This document shows positions 8,899 through 17,445 of a stretch of 64,000 nt of DNA, in pieces. The stretch is from CAVURS01 sp963834425. Lineage in GTDB: Bacteria > Actinomycetota > Actinomycetes > Actinomycetales > CAVURS01. Within the stretch, counting starts at the first letter, position 1. Every line of letters begins with the position of its first letter. The notes beneath the pieces were generated by a model. That model had not been told where the DNA came from. It saw nothing but the letters and a program-made list of their open reading frames with translations, and ran no database searches. The translations under genes and the position numbers were made by a program. The stretch is taken from assembly GCA_963834425.1 (NCBI GenBank), contig CAWIBR010000005.1:1-64000 (forward strand). Reading direction: 5' to 3'.

Positions 8899-9354
8899 TC
8901 ATGGATGAGCGGCCGAAACACCGCTTGGCTCGTCGAAGCGCGCGAAGAAGTCGTCGAAGCCATTCAGGTCGTGGATGTGGAACCAGCGCTCTTTCTGGCG
9001 CCGGTCACTGAAGCGCATGACCGAGCTGGCGTCGAAGAAGTTCTCTTCGCCGTCGACCGTTGCGCCGAGTCGCTGGACAGCGAGCACGTGGTCGTCAGAG
9101 CCGGAGACGCAGACGTCCTGCAGCTTGAAGGTGCCGTTGGTTCGCACCATGAGCTCTTGTAGAAACGCCAGTAGCGTGGCACGGCCCTCGAAGTCTCTGG
9201 CCATCCATGACGTTCCGGGCAGGTGCCAGATCACGTCCTCGTGGATGGTGGTTGCCAGAGTCTCGAGATCGCCGGCGCGGAAGGCATCCGAAGCGCGTCG
9301 GTAGGACACGGCGTCGGGGTGCTCGGGACTGATGAACGCGGCGTCTGTGGTCAC
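8899..9354 (-). CDS. SnoaL-like / NTF2-fold protein
   Basis: This 151-residue single-domain protein has the SnoaL-like pattern. An N-terminal helix (YRRASDAFRAGDLETLATTI) is followed by HEDVIWHLPG, a central FEGRATLLAFLQEL helix, and beta-strands with VLAVQRLGATVDGEENFF and ERWFHIHDLNGFDDFFA. Such proteins form small cone-shaped barrels that bind or isomerise small molecules, and a substrate cannot be assigned. The start is the GTG at 9354 with AGAGGAT upstream. Confidence 0.82.
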   Translation of the reverse strand: MTTDAAFISPEHPDAVSYRRASDAFRAGDLETLATTIHEDVIWHLPGTSWMARDFEGRATLLAFLQELMVRTNGTFKLQDVCVSGSDDHVLAVQRLGATVDGEENFFDASSVMRFSDRRQKERWFHIHDLNGFDDFFARFDEPSGVSAAHP

Positions 9355-9434
9355 CCGGCGATCATCCTCTTCCCCGGCCGTCGCGACGAAGGCCGAACCT
9401 GCGGGCTTGGGCTGGTCGCTGATGCGAGCCGACG

Positions 9435-9440
9435 TAACGT
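9435..9440 (+). promoter_or_regulatory. -10 element TAACGT, leaderless
   Basis: TAACGT ends 7 bases before the ATG at 9448 and there is no ribosome binding site between. Confidence 0.4.
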
Positions 9441-9447
9441 GTCTCAG

Positions 9448-9733
9448 ATGATGTTCAGTCGAGATCTTCGCGACGCGTTGGCCCGCGGCGAGATCAGCGT
9501 CTCGGTCCGGCGGTGGAGCCGACCGCAGGTCAAGGTCGGCGGGCGCTACCAGTCTTCGGGAGTCGTTATCGAGATCGACTCCATCGAGCTCCTGCCCTTC
9601 TCTGCGGTGACCGATGCAGGATGTCCGCGACTCCGGCGAGAAGAACCGGGACTCACTCCGTGAGCGCGCCGCTCACTCAGGCCCCATCAGCGACAGCACG
9701 CTGGTCTACCGGATCGAGTTCCATCTCGTGTGA
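9448..9733 (+). CDS. ASCH-like small protein, frameshifted near the C-terminus
   Basis: The open frame gives FSRDLRDALARGEISVSVRR, WSRPQVKVGGRY and VVIEIDSIELLPFSAVTDA. This is the pattern of ASCH/PUA-like domains (a helix, a charged SVR strand, then a KVGG turn), which often bind RNA or nucleotides. After about 9619 the frame goes off. In the next frame the sequence RDSLRERAAHSGPISDSTLV then YRIEFHLV runs to a TGA at 9731-9733 and gives a sensible 94-residue protein. One inserted base in GATGCAGGATG explains this. No partner gene is evident. Confidence 0.6.
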
Positions 9734-9827
9734 ACACAGGAGGCCTCCCCAGGCCGGATGGCGGCGGAGTAACGCAGCTCGGAGTGGCAGTCTTAGATCG
9801 GCAGTTCTCTGCCGTAAGGGAGTTGGG

Positions 9828-10430
9828 ATGATCCGGAGCCGGTTCTGCGGTGAGATCGTTGGGGTCGGCAGCCGCAGCGGTGTTCGGATAATCGTCGGCC
9901 GCTGGAGATCCTCGCCGCTGGGGACTTTCGCGGACGCGATGGTCGAAACTGCTGAGGGACAACGTGTCCTCCTGGCCCCCAACCCGCAGGTCGCGACGTT
10001 CGTTGAGGCGACCTACTCCTTCGACAGCGTGCGTATCGAAGACGTCCGCGTTGATGAGACACCCGATGGCAGCTGGTGCGTCCGGTCGGCATCCCTCCTT
10101 CTCGACGTGGCGTTCGGGCACAGGACGATCCTGGGACGGCTTCTGCATCTGGTGCCTACGCGCGTTGCGGAGAGCCCAGCGTGGTGCACCGTGACCTACC
10201 CCGTGGCTCGCGTCGCCTTGCGCGGCGTACGCACCCGCGGTAGCGCCGGCGGTGGTCGTCAGGAGTGGTACGGAGCGACCGACCACCATGCGGTCACCGG
10301 CTTGTCTGGATCCTTCGACGGCGCGGACCTCGGAGAGTTGCGCTCTGTGCTGCCTCCGCCGCGGTTCGGCTTTTCCTCGACCCCCGCAACGCCATCGATC
10401 ACCCAAGTCGTCACGACTATCTCTTGGTGA
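9828..10430 (+). CDS. hypothetical protein
   Basis: This 200-residue soluble protein is not one I can assign to a named family. It is beta-rich, beginning CGEIVGVGSRSGVRIIVGRW, with a short SPLGTFADAMVE segment and AWCTVTYPVARVALRGVRTR later. There is no signal peptide or membrane segment. AGGGAG lies 7 bases before the ATG at 9828. It stands between the ASCH-like gene and arr on the same strand, with a 110-base gap to arr, so no operon can be claimed. Confidence 0.7.
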   Translation: MIRSRFCGEIVGVGSRSGVRIIVGRWRSSPLGTFADAMVETAEGQRVLLAPNPQVATFVEATYSFDSVRIEDVRVDETPDGSWCVRSASLLLDVAFGHRTILGRLLHLVPTRVAESPAWCTVTYPVARVALRGVRTRGSAGGGRQEWYGATDHHAVTGLSGSFDGADLGELRSVLPPPRFGFSSTPATPSITQVVTTISW

Positions 10431-10540
10431 TCTGCAGGGGCGTAACCGTTCAGACATGGTCGTCCCCCGCTGCACGGCGGCTGCGTTCGACGACCCGACG
10501 ACGCCGCGCTTACTCGCCGCAGCCCGATAGCGGCGATGTG

Positions 10541-11014
10541 ATGCACCCGGTCAATGACAAACCGTTCGCGCTCGCCGAAGTCCAGTCCAACTACGCTGTG
10601 GCCGTGAGTGACGTGTTGGACGAGGGGCCGTTCTTCCACGGCACCAGAGCCAACGTGCGGGTCGGCGAGTTCCTCACCGCAGGCTTCCGATCGAACTACC
10701 GTCCCGAGGTCGTGATGAACCACATCTACTTCACCGCGCTGCCTGACGGTGCCGGGCTCGCCGCGGAACTCGCGGCGGGCGAGGGCGCTCCGCGCGTTTA
10801 CGCGGTCGAGCCAACTGGCCCCTTCGAGAACGACCCGAACGTCACCGACAAGAAGTTCCCCGGCAATCCCACACGGTCGTACCGCAGCAGAGAACCACTC
10901 AGGGTCGTCGCCGAGGTGGCCGACTGGCCACGCCTAACCCCCGAGGCGCTTCAGACCTGGCGCGACCGGCTCTCGGCGATCCGCGCAGATCAACGCGGCG
11001 AGATCATCAACTGA
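10541..11014 (+). CDS. arr: NAD(+)-rifamycin ADP-ribosyltransferase (Arr)
   Basis: The product has 157 residues, slightly longer than the usual 140 or so because of extra N-terminal residues. Arr enzymes transfer ADP-ribose from NAD to the C23 hydroxyl of rifamycins and so inactivate them. The family signatures are clear: FFHGTRANVRVGEFLTAGFR near the N-terminus, VVMNHIYFTAL, then VYAVEPTGPFENDPNVTDKK and FPGNPTRSYRSREPLRVVAE. The Asp in NVTDKKFPGNP matches the residue needed for catalysis in characterised Arr proteins. It is a single gene in its own unit; environmental actinomycetes often carry one. Activity on any drug is inferred from homology. Confidence 0.93.
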   Translation: MHPVNDKPFALAEVQSNYAVAVSDVLDEGPFFHGTRANVRVGEFLTAGFRSNYRPEVVMNHIYFTALPDGAGLAAELAAGEGAPRVYAVEPTGPFENDPNVTDKKFPGNPTRSYRSREPLRVVAEVADWPRLTPEALQTWRDRLSAIRADQRGEIIN

Positions 11015-11168
11015 ATCGGCGAGCGGGCCGGACATCGATTGCTTGGTCCGCCGACAGGCGGCGCTGTGACGCGGGGCCATGGGTCGTGGCCGACCCGCCG
11101 GTTCGTAACCGGAAGGCTGGCCGCGGCGCGGGACGCTCTTTGTCGGGGATCCGTGTGAGGCTGCGGAT

Positions 11169-12288
11169 GTGACGGCAACCACCGAGGCCTCGGTCACGTG
11201 GGCCCAAGCGCTGGCCTGGCGGATGGAGCGGCAGCTGCTCGACCCGGTGGGTTCCGAGTCGGTGGCGGGAGTCGTACGCCGGCTCGGCGCGGTGCTCTCG
11301 ATGGACGAGGCGCTCGCCGAGCTTGCTGTCCGGACCCGGCGTACGACGTCGCGGCCGGGGGAGCTGGCGAAGGCCCTGGCGGAGGGGACAGTCATCAAGG
11401 CCTTCGCTTTCCGAGGCTCGATGCACTACCTCTCACCGGAGGACGGCGGCGATCTATCTGGCCCTTCGATCGGCTGGGCGCCAGTGGGAGCTGCCGAGCT
11501 GGGTGGAGTACTACCGGCTCTCACCATCGGACTGGCCCGACTTCCGGGCCGCGGTCCGCGATGCCCTCGCTGACGGGCCGTTGACCGTCGGCGAGCTCGG
11601 AGACGCGCTGGCGAGGCGCCGCGAGTACCGGCACCTGAAGCCGGTCTTCGACGACGGCGCCGGCACGCTGATCAAGCCGCTGACCTGGCAGGGGGACATG
11701 AGCTTGGGTCCGCCTCGGGACGGGCAGCACACCTTCCAACGCCTTGACACCAACCCGCGGTGGCACGGCCTCCCGGACCTCGACGACGCCGGCCCGCGTG
11801 CCATCGTGGCCTACCTGCGGACCTACGGGCCGGCCACCCTCGAGCAGGTCCATTACTGGCTCGGCAAGGGCTTGAGCGCGGGTCGCAAGCGGCTCGACAA
11901 GTGGCTATCCGGGCTCGGTGACCGGCTGGTTGCCGTCGACGTCGAAGGCACCGTGGCCTACGTCGTGCGCGAGGACGTGGACGCCGTCGGCATGGCGCGG
12001 CCGTCGACGGCGGTGCGGTTCCTTCCCGGGCACGATCAATGGGTGATCGGCCCTGGCACGAAGGACATCCACGTCACCCCAGCGTCCCGACGCGACCTCA
12101 TGACCCGCAAGGCCAACCCGGTGATCGTCGGCGGGGTCGTGTGCGGGACGTGGGCGCGAAAGGGTGAAGACCTCATAGTGACCTGGCTCGACGAGCCACC
12201 CCGACCTGTCGAGCAGATCGAGCAGGAGGCCGAGCGGCTGGCCGGCATCCTCGAGAGTGCGGAGCTGCGCCTGAGACTGACGTCGTAG
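11169..12288 (+). CDS. winged-helix DNA-binding domain protein (HTH_42 type), frameshifted
   Basis: The GTG at 11169 opens a frame with WAQALAWRMERQLLDPVG, VVRRLGAVLSMDEALAELAV and MHYLSPEDG. At about 11450 homology moves to the next frame (AIYLALRSAGRQWELPSW) and continues to 12288, with KPVFDDGAGTLIKPLTWQGD, LGPPRDGQHTFQRLD, FLPGHDQWVIGPG and a final helix. Read through, it is about 370 residues, the usual size for the AlkX/YcaQ-related winged-helix proteins with PF06224-type repeats. Some relatives act in DNA-damage repair as glycosylases. A spare base in GACGGCGGCGATC accounts for the break. Confidence 0.75.
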
Positions 12289-12459
12289 GACGGTCGAAGG
12301 CCAAAGTTCTCTGGGGGCTACACGCCTCAAACCCCGGAAGGTCGTTCACCGATCCGGATGGCCGTTGGCAGACGCCCCCTTCGCGGCGGATAGACGCACC
12401 TCGTCATGCACTGAGTGCGTGGCCTCCCGCCCAACCCGGTATCCGGCAGGATGTGTCCG

Positions 12460-12963
12460 GTGTGGACTGGCGCTCTTGGTCTTCGCGAGGCCGTCGGGTC
12501 CTTTCGCGAGCAGTCAGGCTGGCGCGACAAGGACCATGTGCACCGTGTCCATTTCGAGGACTGGACGTTGGATGGCCAGTTGCTGCGCGACCTCATCCGG
12601 GAGAATGCCGCTGAGCAGATCGCGACGCCAGATGGCGAGGTCACGCCGCTGTCGGATCGGTGGGTCGCCACAGTTCCAGTCGCTGCGCTAGAGCGCCTGC
12701 TCGCGGGCGGCCCCGGAGAGTTCGCGGATGGCCGAATCGCGCTGTATGTGTGCCAGGTCGACGGCGACCTCGGCTGCGCGACGCTGTCCGCCCAGGTAGT
12801 GGTTGGGGCGGATGCCGTCGAGTGGCGGAACCTGGGGTGGCAGACGGACTATGAGTCCGGGATCTCCGGGATGGATCCTCCGTTGTCGATTCAGTTCCAG
12901 AGGTCTCAGTACGAGGCCGTTCTGCGGGAGGCACTGGTGAGGTGGCGGAATCGATCTGTCTGA
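12460..12963 (+). CDS. hypothetical protein
   Basis: This 167-residue soluble protein is not assigned to a named family. It begins WTGALGLREAVGSFREQSGW, followed by HRVHFEDWTLDGQLLRDLI and a beta-rich C-terminal half (RIALYVCQVDGDLGCATLSA, QVVVGADAVEWRNLGWQTDY). The frame is open from 12415. The GTG at 12460 is the first start with AGGA at a suitable distance (8 bases). The 171 bases between the winged-helix gene and this one, and the 169 after it, hold no convincing gene. Confidence 0.6.
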   Translation: MWTGALGLREAVGSFREQSGWRDKDHVHRVHFEDWTLDGQLLRDLIRENAAEQIATPDGEVTPLSDRWVATVPVAALERLLAGGPGEFADGRIALYVCQVDGDLGCATLSAQVVVGADAVEWRNLGWQTDYESGISGMDPPLSIQFQRSQYEAVLREALVRWRNRSV

Positions 12964-13132
12964 ATCCCCGAAGCGTGAGCTCGCGCCGTCGACGGCGCGG
13001 TCATCCGGGTAGACGTCGACGAACCACAACTGGACATCACCAGGCACTTGCATGGCACCGGCTGGCGGCGGTAGGACCGCCGGATCGGGACGAGGTTGGA
13101 CATGGTCGCAACTCGGAGTGAGACTCACCGCC

Positions 13133-13483
13133 ATGAGCGCCGATGAGGTCGATGCCTATCTGGCTGGGGTTGAGGAGCCCAAACGAACCACGCTCGAAGC
13201 CGTACGCCGATCGATCCATGCCGTCCTACCGGAAGTAGACGAGGGCCTGTCCTATGGGCTGCCGGCGTTCCGAGTCGATGGCAAGGTCGTGGCTGGGCTG
13301 GCGGCGTTTAAGAATCACCTCGCCTACCTTCCCCACAGTGGCTCCGTGCTCAACGAACTTGCGGATGAACTCTCGGGCTACGAACGCACGCCCGGATCGC
13401 TGCACTTCGCCATCGACCATCCCCTGCCGGACTACCTGGTGCGGCATCTAGTCGAGGCGAAACTCGCTTTGCTCGAGCGATGA
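13133..13483 (+). CDS. DUF1801 domain protein (YdhG-like)
   Basis: The protein has 116 residues. The order VDAYLAGVEEPKRTTLEAVR, IHAVLPEVDEGLSYGLPAFR, then AAFKNHLAYLPHSGSV and YERTPGSLHFAIDHPLPDYL matches the DUF1801 fold. This small family is related to an archaeal/bacterial iron-binding-like structure of unknown cellular role. The ATG at 13133 begins the conserved domain; the frame upstream to 13052 is not needed. It is convergent with a cupin gene. Confidence 0.85.
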   Translation: MSADEVDAYLAGVEEPKRTTLEAVRRSIHAVLPEVDEGLSYGLPAFRVDGKVVAGLAAFKNHLAYLPHSGSVLNELADELSGYERTPGSLHFAIDHPLPDYLVRHLVEAKLALLER

Positions 13484-13549
13484 CGACCCCCGACGTGCTG
13501 CGGAAAGACGCACATCACCGGGCGAGCGCATCGAGGCTTCTTGGAGACT

Positions 13550-13927
13550 TCACGCAGGATCGGTGTCATGGCCAGACTCGATCCAGGTGTCCGGCGGAGG
13601 GCTCTGCGCCGTTCCCCGCAGCTCTACCATCAGGATGCGTGTGCCTGGGTCGGCCCGGGGACGGTGTCGAACGCCCCGCGGAACCGTGAACAAGTCCATC
13701 TCTCCGAGGGTCACCGTGCGATCCGGCAGGTCGAGGAGCAACCGACCGGCCATCACGAGGAAGAGCTCGTCGGTGTCTGGGTGGGCGTGTTCGGCGAAGT
13801 CCCCAGCAACGTTCGCGACCTTGACGTCGTAGTCGTTGATCTCGCCAATCACGTGGGGTGACCACAGTTCGTCGACGCCGTCCAGAATCGTCATCACGTT
13901 GCGTATTTCGTCTCTACCGCGGCTCAT
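13550..13927 (-). CDS. cupin-domain protein
   Basis: This small single-domain cupin has 125 residues. Cupin motif 1 reads AEHAHPDTDELFLVMAGRLL, with two His and one Glu in metal-ligand positions. Motif 2 is MDLFTVPRGVRHRPRADPGT with the fourth His. It is therefore expected to be a metal-binding beta-barrel. The reaction is unknown. The ATG at 13927 has AGGAG 6 bases upstream. It lies 36 bases after a membrane-anchored hydrolase gene on the same strand and may share its transcript. Confidence 0.87.
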   Translation of the reverse strand: MSRGRDEIRNVMTILDGVDELWSPHVIGEINDYDVKVANVAGDFAEHAHPDTDELFLVMAGRLLLDLPDRTVTLGEMDLFTVPRGVRHRPRADPGTRILMVELRGTAQSPPPDTWIESGHDTDPA

Positions 13928-13963
13928 GCGAGCTCCTTTACTTTCGTGGCCTACCGCCCCTGG

Positions 13964-14953
13964 TCAGGAGTCGCGCAGGAAGGTCAGCAGGAGCTGCGCG
14001 GTCTGTTCGGGCGCTTCCTGCATGGGCGAATGACCGATCCCGGGCAGCAGGTGGAGCTGTGCGCCTCGGTCGATGCGGTAGTCCTGGATCGAGCTCGAGT
14101 GCCACCGGTGGTCGTCCTGGCCGAAGATCACCATGAGTGGCTGGGTGAAGGACCGTAGGCGGTCAGGCAGCGTCTGATCCTGCAGGTAGTGGGTAGACGC
14201 CGCATCGGTGGCATGGAGCGCGTGGTAGGTCGTGGCGCGTGTGTCGTCGACGAGCTCTTGGGGGATCTGGTAGCCGGGGCGACTGAATGCGCTGGACATG
14301 GCCTTGCGGACGAGGCTGTCGGTCTGCAGGCGCCACAGGGACTGGCCGATCAGGGGAACGCTCACCAAGTTGCCCACCAGCCCGCTCGAGACGAAGGCGC
14401 TCGTTCGCGGTCCGGTGTCCATGAGAACCAGCCCCTTGACGAGTCCGGGCCGGTCTCGAGCGAGCTCGGAGACGACGTACCCGCCTGTGGAGTGACCGAC
14501 CAGGGTCGCCTGGCGGACACCGAGGTTGTCCAAGATCTTCCCGATGCGCCGGGCCTGCTCAGGGATGCTGTAGTCGTCTCCTGCTGGCTTGGCAGAACGG
14601 CCGAAGCCAAGCAGGTCGACCCGGATGACGTGGTAGTGCTTGTCGAGCAAAGAGACGATCGGGTCCCACCATCGTGTCGAGCCGCCAAGACCGTGGACGA
14701 GCACCACGGCCGGGGCCTGCGCCGGCCCGTCCTGCACGACATTCATGCCCAGACCGTCGATGGTGATGATCGAGCTGCCGCTCGCGGCGGCTGTTCGACG
14801 ATCGACCTCGAAAGCATTTCCTGCCAACACAACGAGGACCAGGACGAGCACCGTCGTGGTCACGAGTAGGCGTCGACGCAGTCGACTGGGCCGCGTCTGC
14901 TGGGTCTTCTGACTCGGAGGAGTCTCCTGGGTCTGCACGGAATGTTCGCTCAT
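13964..14953 (-). CDS. membrane-anchored alpha/beta hydrolase
   Basis: The product has 329 residues. The N-terminus is a charged cytoplasmic segment (RPSRLRRRLL) followed by one transmembrane helix (LVTTTVLVLVLVVLAGNAF), so the catalytic domain lies outside the membrane. The hydrolase core has VVLVHGLGGSTRWWDPIVSL for the oxyanion hole, VGHSTGGYV as the nucleophile elbow, IFGQDDHRW with the acidic residue, and PGIGHSPMQEAPEQ with the His. The triad is complete. The ATG at 14953 (MSEHSVQT) is preferred over the frame opening at 14995. The substrate is unknown. Confidence 0.85.
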   Translation of the reverse strand: MSEHSVQTQETPPSQKTQQTRPSRLRRRLLVTTTVLVLVLVVLAGNAFEVDRRTAAASGSSIITIDGLGMNVVQDGPAQAPAVVLVHGLGGSTRWWDPIVSLLDKHYHVIRVDLLGFGRSAKPAGDDYSIPEQARRIGKILDNLGVRQATLVGHSTGGYVVSELARDRPGLVKGLVLMDTGPRTSAFVSSGLVGNLVSVPLIGQSLWRLQTDSLVRKAMSSAFSRPGYQIPQELVDDTRATTYHALHATDAASTHYLQDQTLPDRLRSFTQPLMVIFGQDDHRWHSSSIQDYRIDRGAQLHLLPGIGHSPMQEAPEQTAQLLLTFLRDS

Positions 14954-15022
14954 CCGGTTAGCGTCGTTCCCAGGGCGTGCGCGCGGCTTGAACAATTGTT
15001 TCGCGTCAGCTCCATCCGCTCA

Positions 15023-15859
15023 TCAACGCGGCCACGCCACATCGTCGACGCTCAGCCACGGCGCCTGCGCGATCGCCGAAGGGGTCAGGGCGGTGAACGC
15101 CTTCGCGGCACGGTTGAGGTGCGCTTGATCGGCGTAGCCGCATTCGGCAGCAGCCAGGGCAGGGCTCGTGCCGTGGACCAGGAGGCGGGCTGCGACATCG
15201 AAGCGAACGAGTTGCGCCGCGCCCTTCGGCGTGAGTCCGATCTGCGAGCGGAATCTGGACCACAATCGCTTGCGGCTCCAACCAAGCTCAGCGGCCAGGG
15301 TGTCGATCCGCAGGTTGCCGCGCGAGGATGCCATCCGCCGCCAGGCAAGGACAACCTCCGGATCAGGACGTTGGCCGAGTTCGGCTCGGTGCAGCAGCGC
15401 AGCGCGAGCGATCTCGAAGCGCTCATCCCACGACTCGCAGCGGCGGAGCCTTGCCTCCAGTCGGCGGGCGTCTGGCCCCAGGAAGGCAGCAAGATCGGCG
15501 ACCTGCCCCTGCATCTCGGCCGAGCCCGCAAACATGGCGTGCGCGATTGTCGGCGATAGCCGTACCTGTAAACACTCCAGCGATCGGCCCTGGCCCGCGA
15601 CCCCGCGCGGGGCCAGGCCGACAGCGACTCCATGGCTGGCGTCAGGGCGCTCGGCCGAGCCGACGACGATCTCCCCGCCGAGGCTGATGACCAACGTCAA
15701 GGCGGGGTACGGAATCACTGCCGTGTCGACCGTGTGGGTGTTGCGTGCCGTGAAGCCGGCCATGCTCAACGCTCTGGCGCGCGCGCCCCACGGCGGCGTC
15801 ACGATCCTCCAGTCCGCGGTGAACTGCGGTGCCCTCATCAGCTCTGCACCCATCCGCAT
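15023..15859 (-). CDS. AraC-family transcriptional regulator
   Basis: The protein has about 278 residues. The N-terminal half is an AraC ligand-binding/cupin-like domain (YPALTLVISLGGEIVVG). The C-terminal 100 residues hold two helix-turn-helix motifs: LRIDTLAAELGWSRKRLWSR, and ALAAAECGYADQAHLNRAAK followed by AFTALTPSAI. The start at 15859 is the first ATG after the upstream non-conserved extension; ATG 15838 is also possible. The gene is divergent from the TetR gene at 16051, and a copy of the TetR-type palindrome (15981-15993) lies 120 bases upstream, so the TetR protein may control it. Confidence 0.85.
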   Translation of the reverse strand: MRMGAELMRAPQFTADWRIVTPPWGARARALSMAGFTARNTHTVDTAVIPYPALTLVISLGGEIVVGSAERPDASHGVAVGLAPRGVAGQGRSLECLQVRLSPTIAHAMFAGSAEMQGQVADLAAFLGPDARRLEARLRRCESWDERFEIARAALLHRAELGQRPDPEVVLAWRRMASSRGNLRIDTLAAELGWSRKRLWSRFRSQIGLTPKGAAQLVRFDVAARLLVHGTSPALAAAECGYADQAHLNRAAKAFTALTPSAIAQAPWLSVDDVAWPR

Positions 15860-15980
15860 CCGCGCCTGGGGTATGTCCTTACCTGGCGAAGGTGACGTGG
15901 ATCGTGAGGAAGGCGCGCGCAACACCGATGCCGCCACTCACCCGCATGTCAATGGGGCCGTGGGGGCTGACCTTTTTCTC

Positions 15981-15993
15981 TGACACGTTGTCA
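15981..15993. promoter_or_regulatory. operator copy TGAC-N5-GTCA
   Basis: TGACACGTTGTCA is a palindrome with the same arm and spacer design as the TetR operators at 16006 and 17366. Its centre lies 27 bases upstream of the 16006-16022 site, between the AraC and TetR genes. Confidence 0.6.
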
Positions 15994-16005
15994 ACGGTAT
16001 CTAAC

Positions 16006-16022
16006 TTTGACGTCTTGTCAAA
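16006..16022. promoter_or_regulatory. operator TTTGAC-N5-GTCAAA at the TetR promoter
   Basis: The arms TTTGAC and GTCAAA are perfect reverse complements around GTCTT. The right arm overlaps the TTGTCA -35 at 16015-16020, so binding would block polymerase. Confidence 0.75.
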
Positions 16023-16044
16023 CCTTGCGGTGAACCCCTAGCGT
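16015..16044 (+). promoter_or_regulatory. TetR gene promoter, leaderless
   Basis: TTGTCA (16015-16020), an 18-base spacer and TAGCGT (16039-16044) precede the GTG at 16051 by 6 bases. A nearly identical stretch with the same spacing lies before the LysE-type gene. Confidence 0.65.
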
Positions 16045-16050
16045 CGGGGG

Positions 16051-16650
16051 GTGCCGCCGTCGACTCCCCCCTCCACGCGCGCCCGTCGACGCCGCTCCGA
16101 TGCCCGGCGTAGCGTCGAGGCGATCCTGAACGCGGGGCTTCGGGTCCTGAGCGAAAGCCCGGACGCCAGCATGGATGACATTGCGCGCACCGCCGGTGTC
16201 TCACGACAGACCGTCTACGCGCACTTCGACTCACGTGAGGAGCTGTTGAGGGCACTCGTCGAGCGGGCGGCTGCGGAGTACGACCTGCTCTTGGACAGCG
16301 CTGACCTGGATCGCATCGATCCAGATGAGGCGCTCGGTGCGTTCCTGGACGCCGGCTGGCGATTCCTGGAGAGGTTCCCGCTCCTTCTCGGCGCCAACGC
16401 CGCTCGTCTGCCCAGACCTCGCCGTGACCCGCATGACGAGGTCCGGCCACGTCTGATACGAATCCTGCGCCGTGGACGAAGGCAGGGGGTGTTCCAAAAG
16501 TCCATGCCAGTGGACTGGCTGGCCACCGCCGTGCTGGCACTTCATCACGCCGCAGCTAGCGAGCTCGGGGCGGGGCAACTGCGTCCCGAGCAGGCCCGGA
16601 CGCTGTGCCTGGAGAGTGCACGTCGGCTGTGCAGGGCACCGAACGCCTGA
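16051..16650 (+). CDS. TetR-family transcriptional regulator
   Basis: The protein has 199 residues. The N-terminal DNA-binding domain reads SVEAILNAGLRVLSESPDAS, MDDIARTAGVSRQTVYAHFD and REELLRALVERAA. The C-terminal part is all-helical and not diagnostic of a ligand. The GTG at 16051 is leaderless. Operators of the form TTGAC-N5-GTCAA lie over its own promoter and over that of the convergent LysE-type exporter gene, whose stop lies 50 bases downstream. The simplest reading is that this protein represses itself and the exporter, and is released by an amino-acid-like or other exported ligand. Confidence 0.88.
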   Translation: MPPSTPPSTRARRRRSDARRSVEAILNAGLRVLSESPDASMDDIARTAGVSRQTVYAHFDSREELLRALVERAAAEYDLLLDSADLDRIDPDEALGAFLDAGWRFLERFPLLLGANAARLPRPRRDPHDEVRPRLIRILRRGRRQGVFQKSMPVDWLATAVLALHHAAASELGAGQLRPEQARTLCLESARRLCRAPNA

Positions 16651-16699
16651 GTAGTGGTCGTCGATGTCGAGGGTGGCGCGGTCGCGAGGTGGTCTTCGC

Positions 16700-17335
16700 T
16701 CACTCGGTGGCGAGCATGGTGGCCCCGAGGCCGAGCATCATGACCCCGCCGACCACCCCGAGGCGGTCGAGTCGCTCTGGCCGGTGTCCGAACCAGCTCC
16801 GTGCGCGTGCCGCGACTAGTGCCCAGAGGCTGTCCGAGCCGCAGGCCATCGCGCCGAAGACCACGCCGAGCGTGACCATCTGCAGGCCGGCGTGCCCGGC
16901 CGCCCGGTCGACGAACTGCGGCAGGAAGGCCATGAAGAACACCAGCGTCTTCGGGTTGGTCATCCCGACCGTCAAGCCGGTGAGCAACGAGCGGTGCCCG
17001 GTGCCACCGGGTGCCACGGCGGCGACGCTCATCGCCAGCCGGGCGTCGGACCGATGCCGGATTGCCTGCAGGCCCAGCCAGCAGACGTACGCCGCTCCGG
17101 CGACCTTCACCCCCGTGTAGAGCGACGAGCTCGCGGCCACCAGAGATCCGAGGCCGATCGAGACCAGCACGACCTGGCCCACCTCACCGATGGCGTTGCC
17201 GACGACCGAGAGCAGCGCGTCGCGACGCCCCACCGTCAGCGCGCGGCCGACAGTGAAGAGCAGGCTTGGCCCCGGGACCTGCATGAACAGGAAGGAGGCG
17301 AACACGAAGGCGAGCCACTGGCTGGTCGACGGCAC
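16700..17335 (-). CDS. LysE/RhtB-family exporter
   Basis: The protein has 211 residues and about six membrane helices. It has the family N-terminal FLFMQVPGPSLLFTVGRALT, and the internal NPKTLVFFMAFLPQFVDRAA that marks LysE/RhtB proteins, which export amino acids or their derivatives. The GTG at 17335 is leaderless, 7 bases after TACCGT. The gene is convergent with the TetR gene at 16051. The shared operator at its promoter makes it the clearest target of that regulator. Confidence 0.9.
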   Translation of the reverse strand: MPSTSQWLAFVFASFLFMQVPGPSLLFTVGRALTVGRRDALLSVVGNAIGEVGQVVLVSIGLGSLVAASSSLYTGVKVAGAAYVCWLGLQAIRHRSDARLAMSVAAVAPGGTGHRSLLTGLTVGMTNPKTLVFFMAFLPQFVDRAAGHAGLQMVTLGVVFGAMACGSDSLWALVAARARSWFGHRPERLDRLGVVGGVMMLGLGATMLATE

Positions 17336-17342
17336 GGCTCAG

Positions 17343-17372
17343 ACGGTAGAGGTTCACCAAAAGGTTTGACAA
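17343..17372 (-). promoter_or_regulatory. LysE-type gene promoter, twin of the TetR promoter
   Basis: On the minus strand TTGTCA (17372-17367), an 18-base spacer and TACCGT (17348-17343) precede the GTG at 17335 by 7 bases. Over about 42 bases the region matches the TetR gene promoter at all but roughly 8 positions. Confidence 0.65.
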
Positions 17373-17380
17373 GGCGTCAA
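17366..17380. promoter_or_regulatory. operator TTGAC-N5-GTCAA at the exporter promoter
   Basis: The arms TTGAC and GTCAA surround AAGGC. On the minus strand it reads TTGACGCCTTGTCAA, against TTGACGTCTTGTCAA at 16007. A second palindrome, GGTGAATCTCACC (17386-17398), lies just upstream. Confidence 0.7.
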
Positions 17381-17445
17381 GGTTAGGTGAATCTCACCAA
17401 GGTGTCAGTCATAGTGGGCGGTGTGACGCAGGTGGGTAGCGCCCG

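Noticed and set aside
12960..13060. A possible minus-strand start reading MQVPGDVQLWFVDVYPDD
   Set aside because: It looks protein-like for about 30 residues but then runs antisense to the gene at 12460. No family or stop could be placed.
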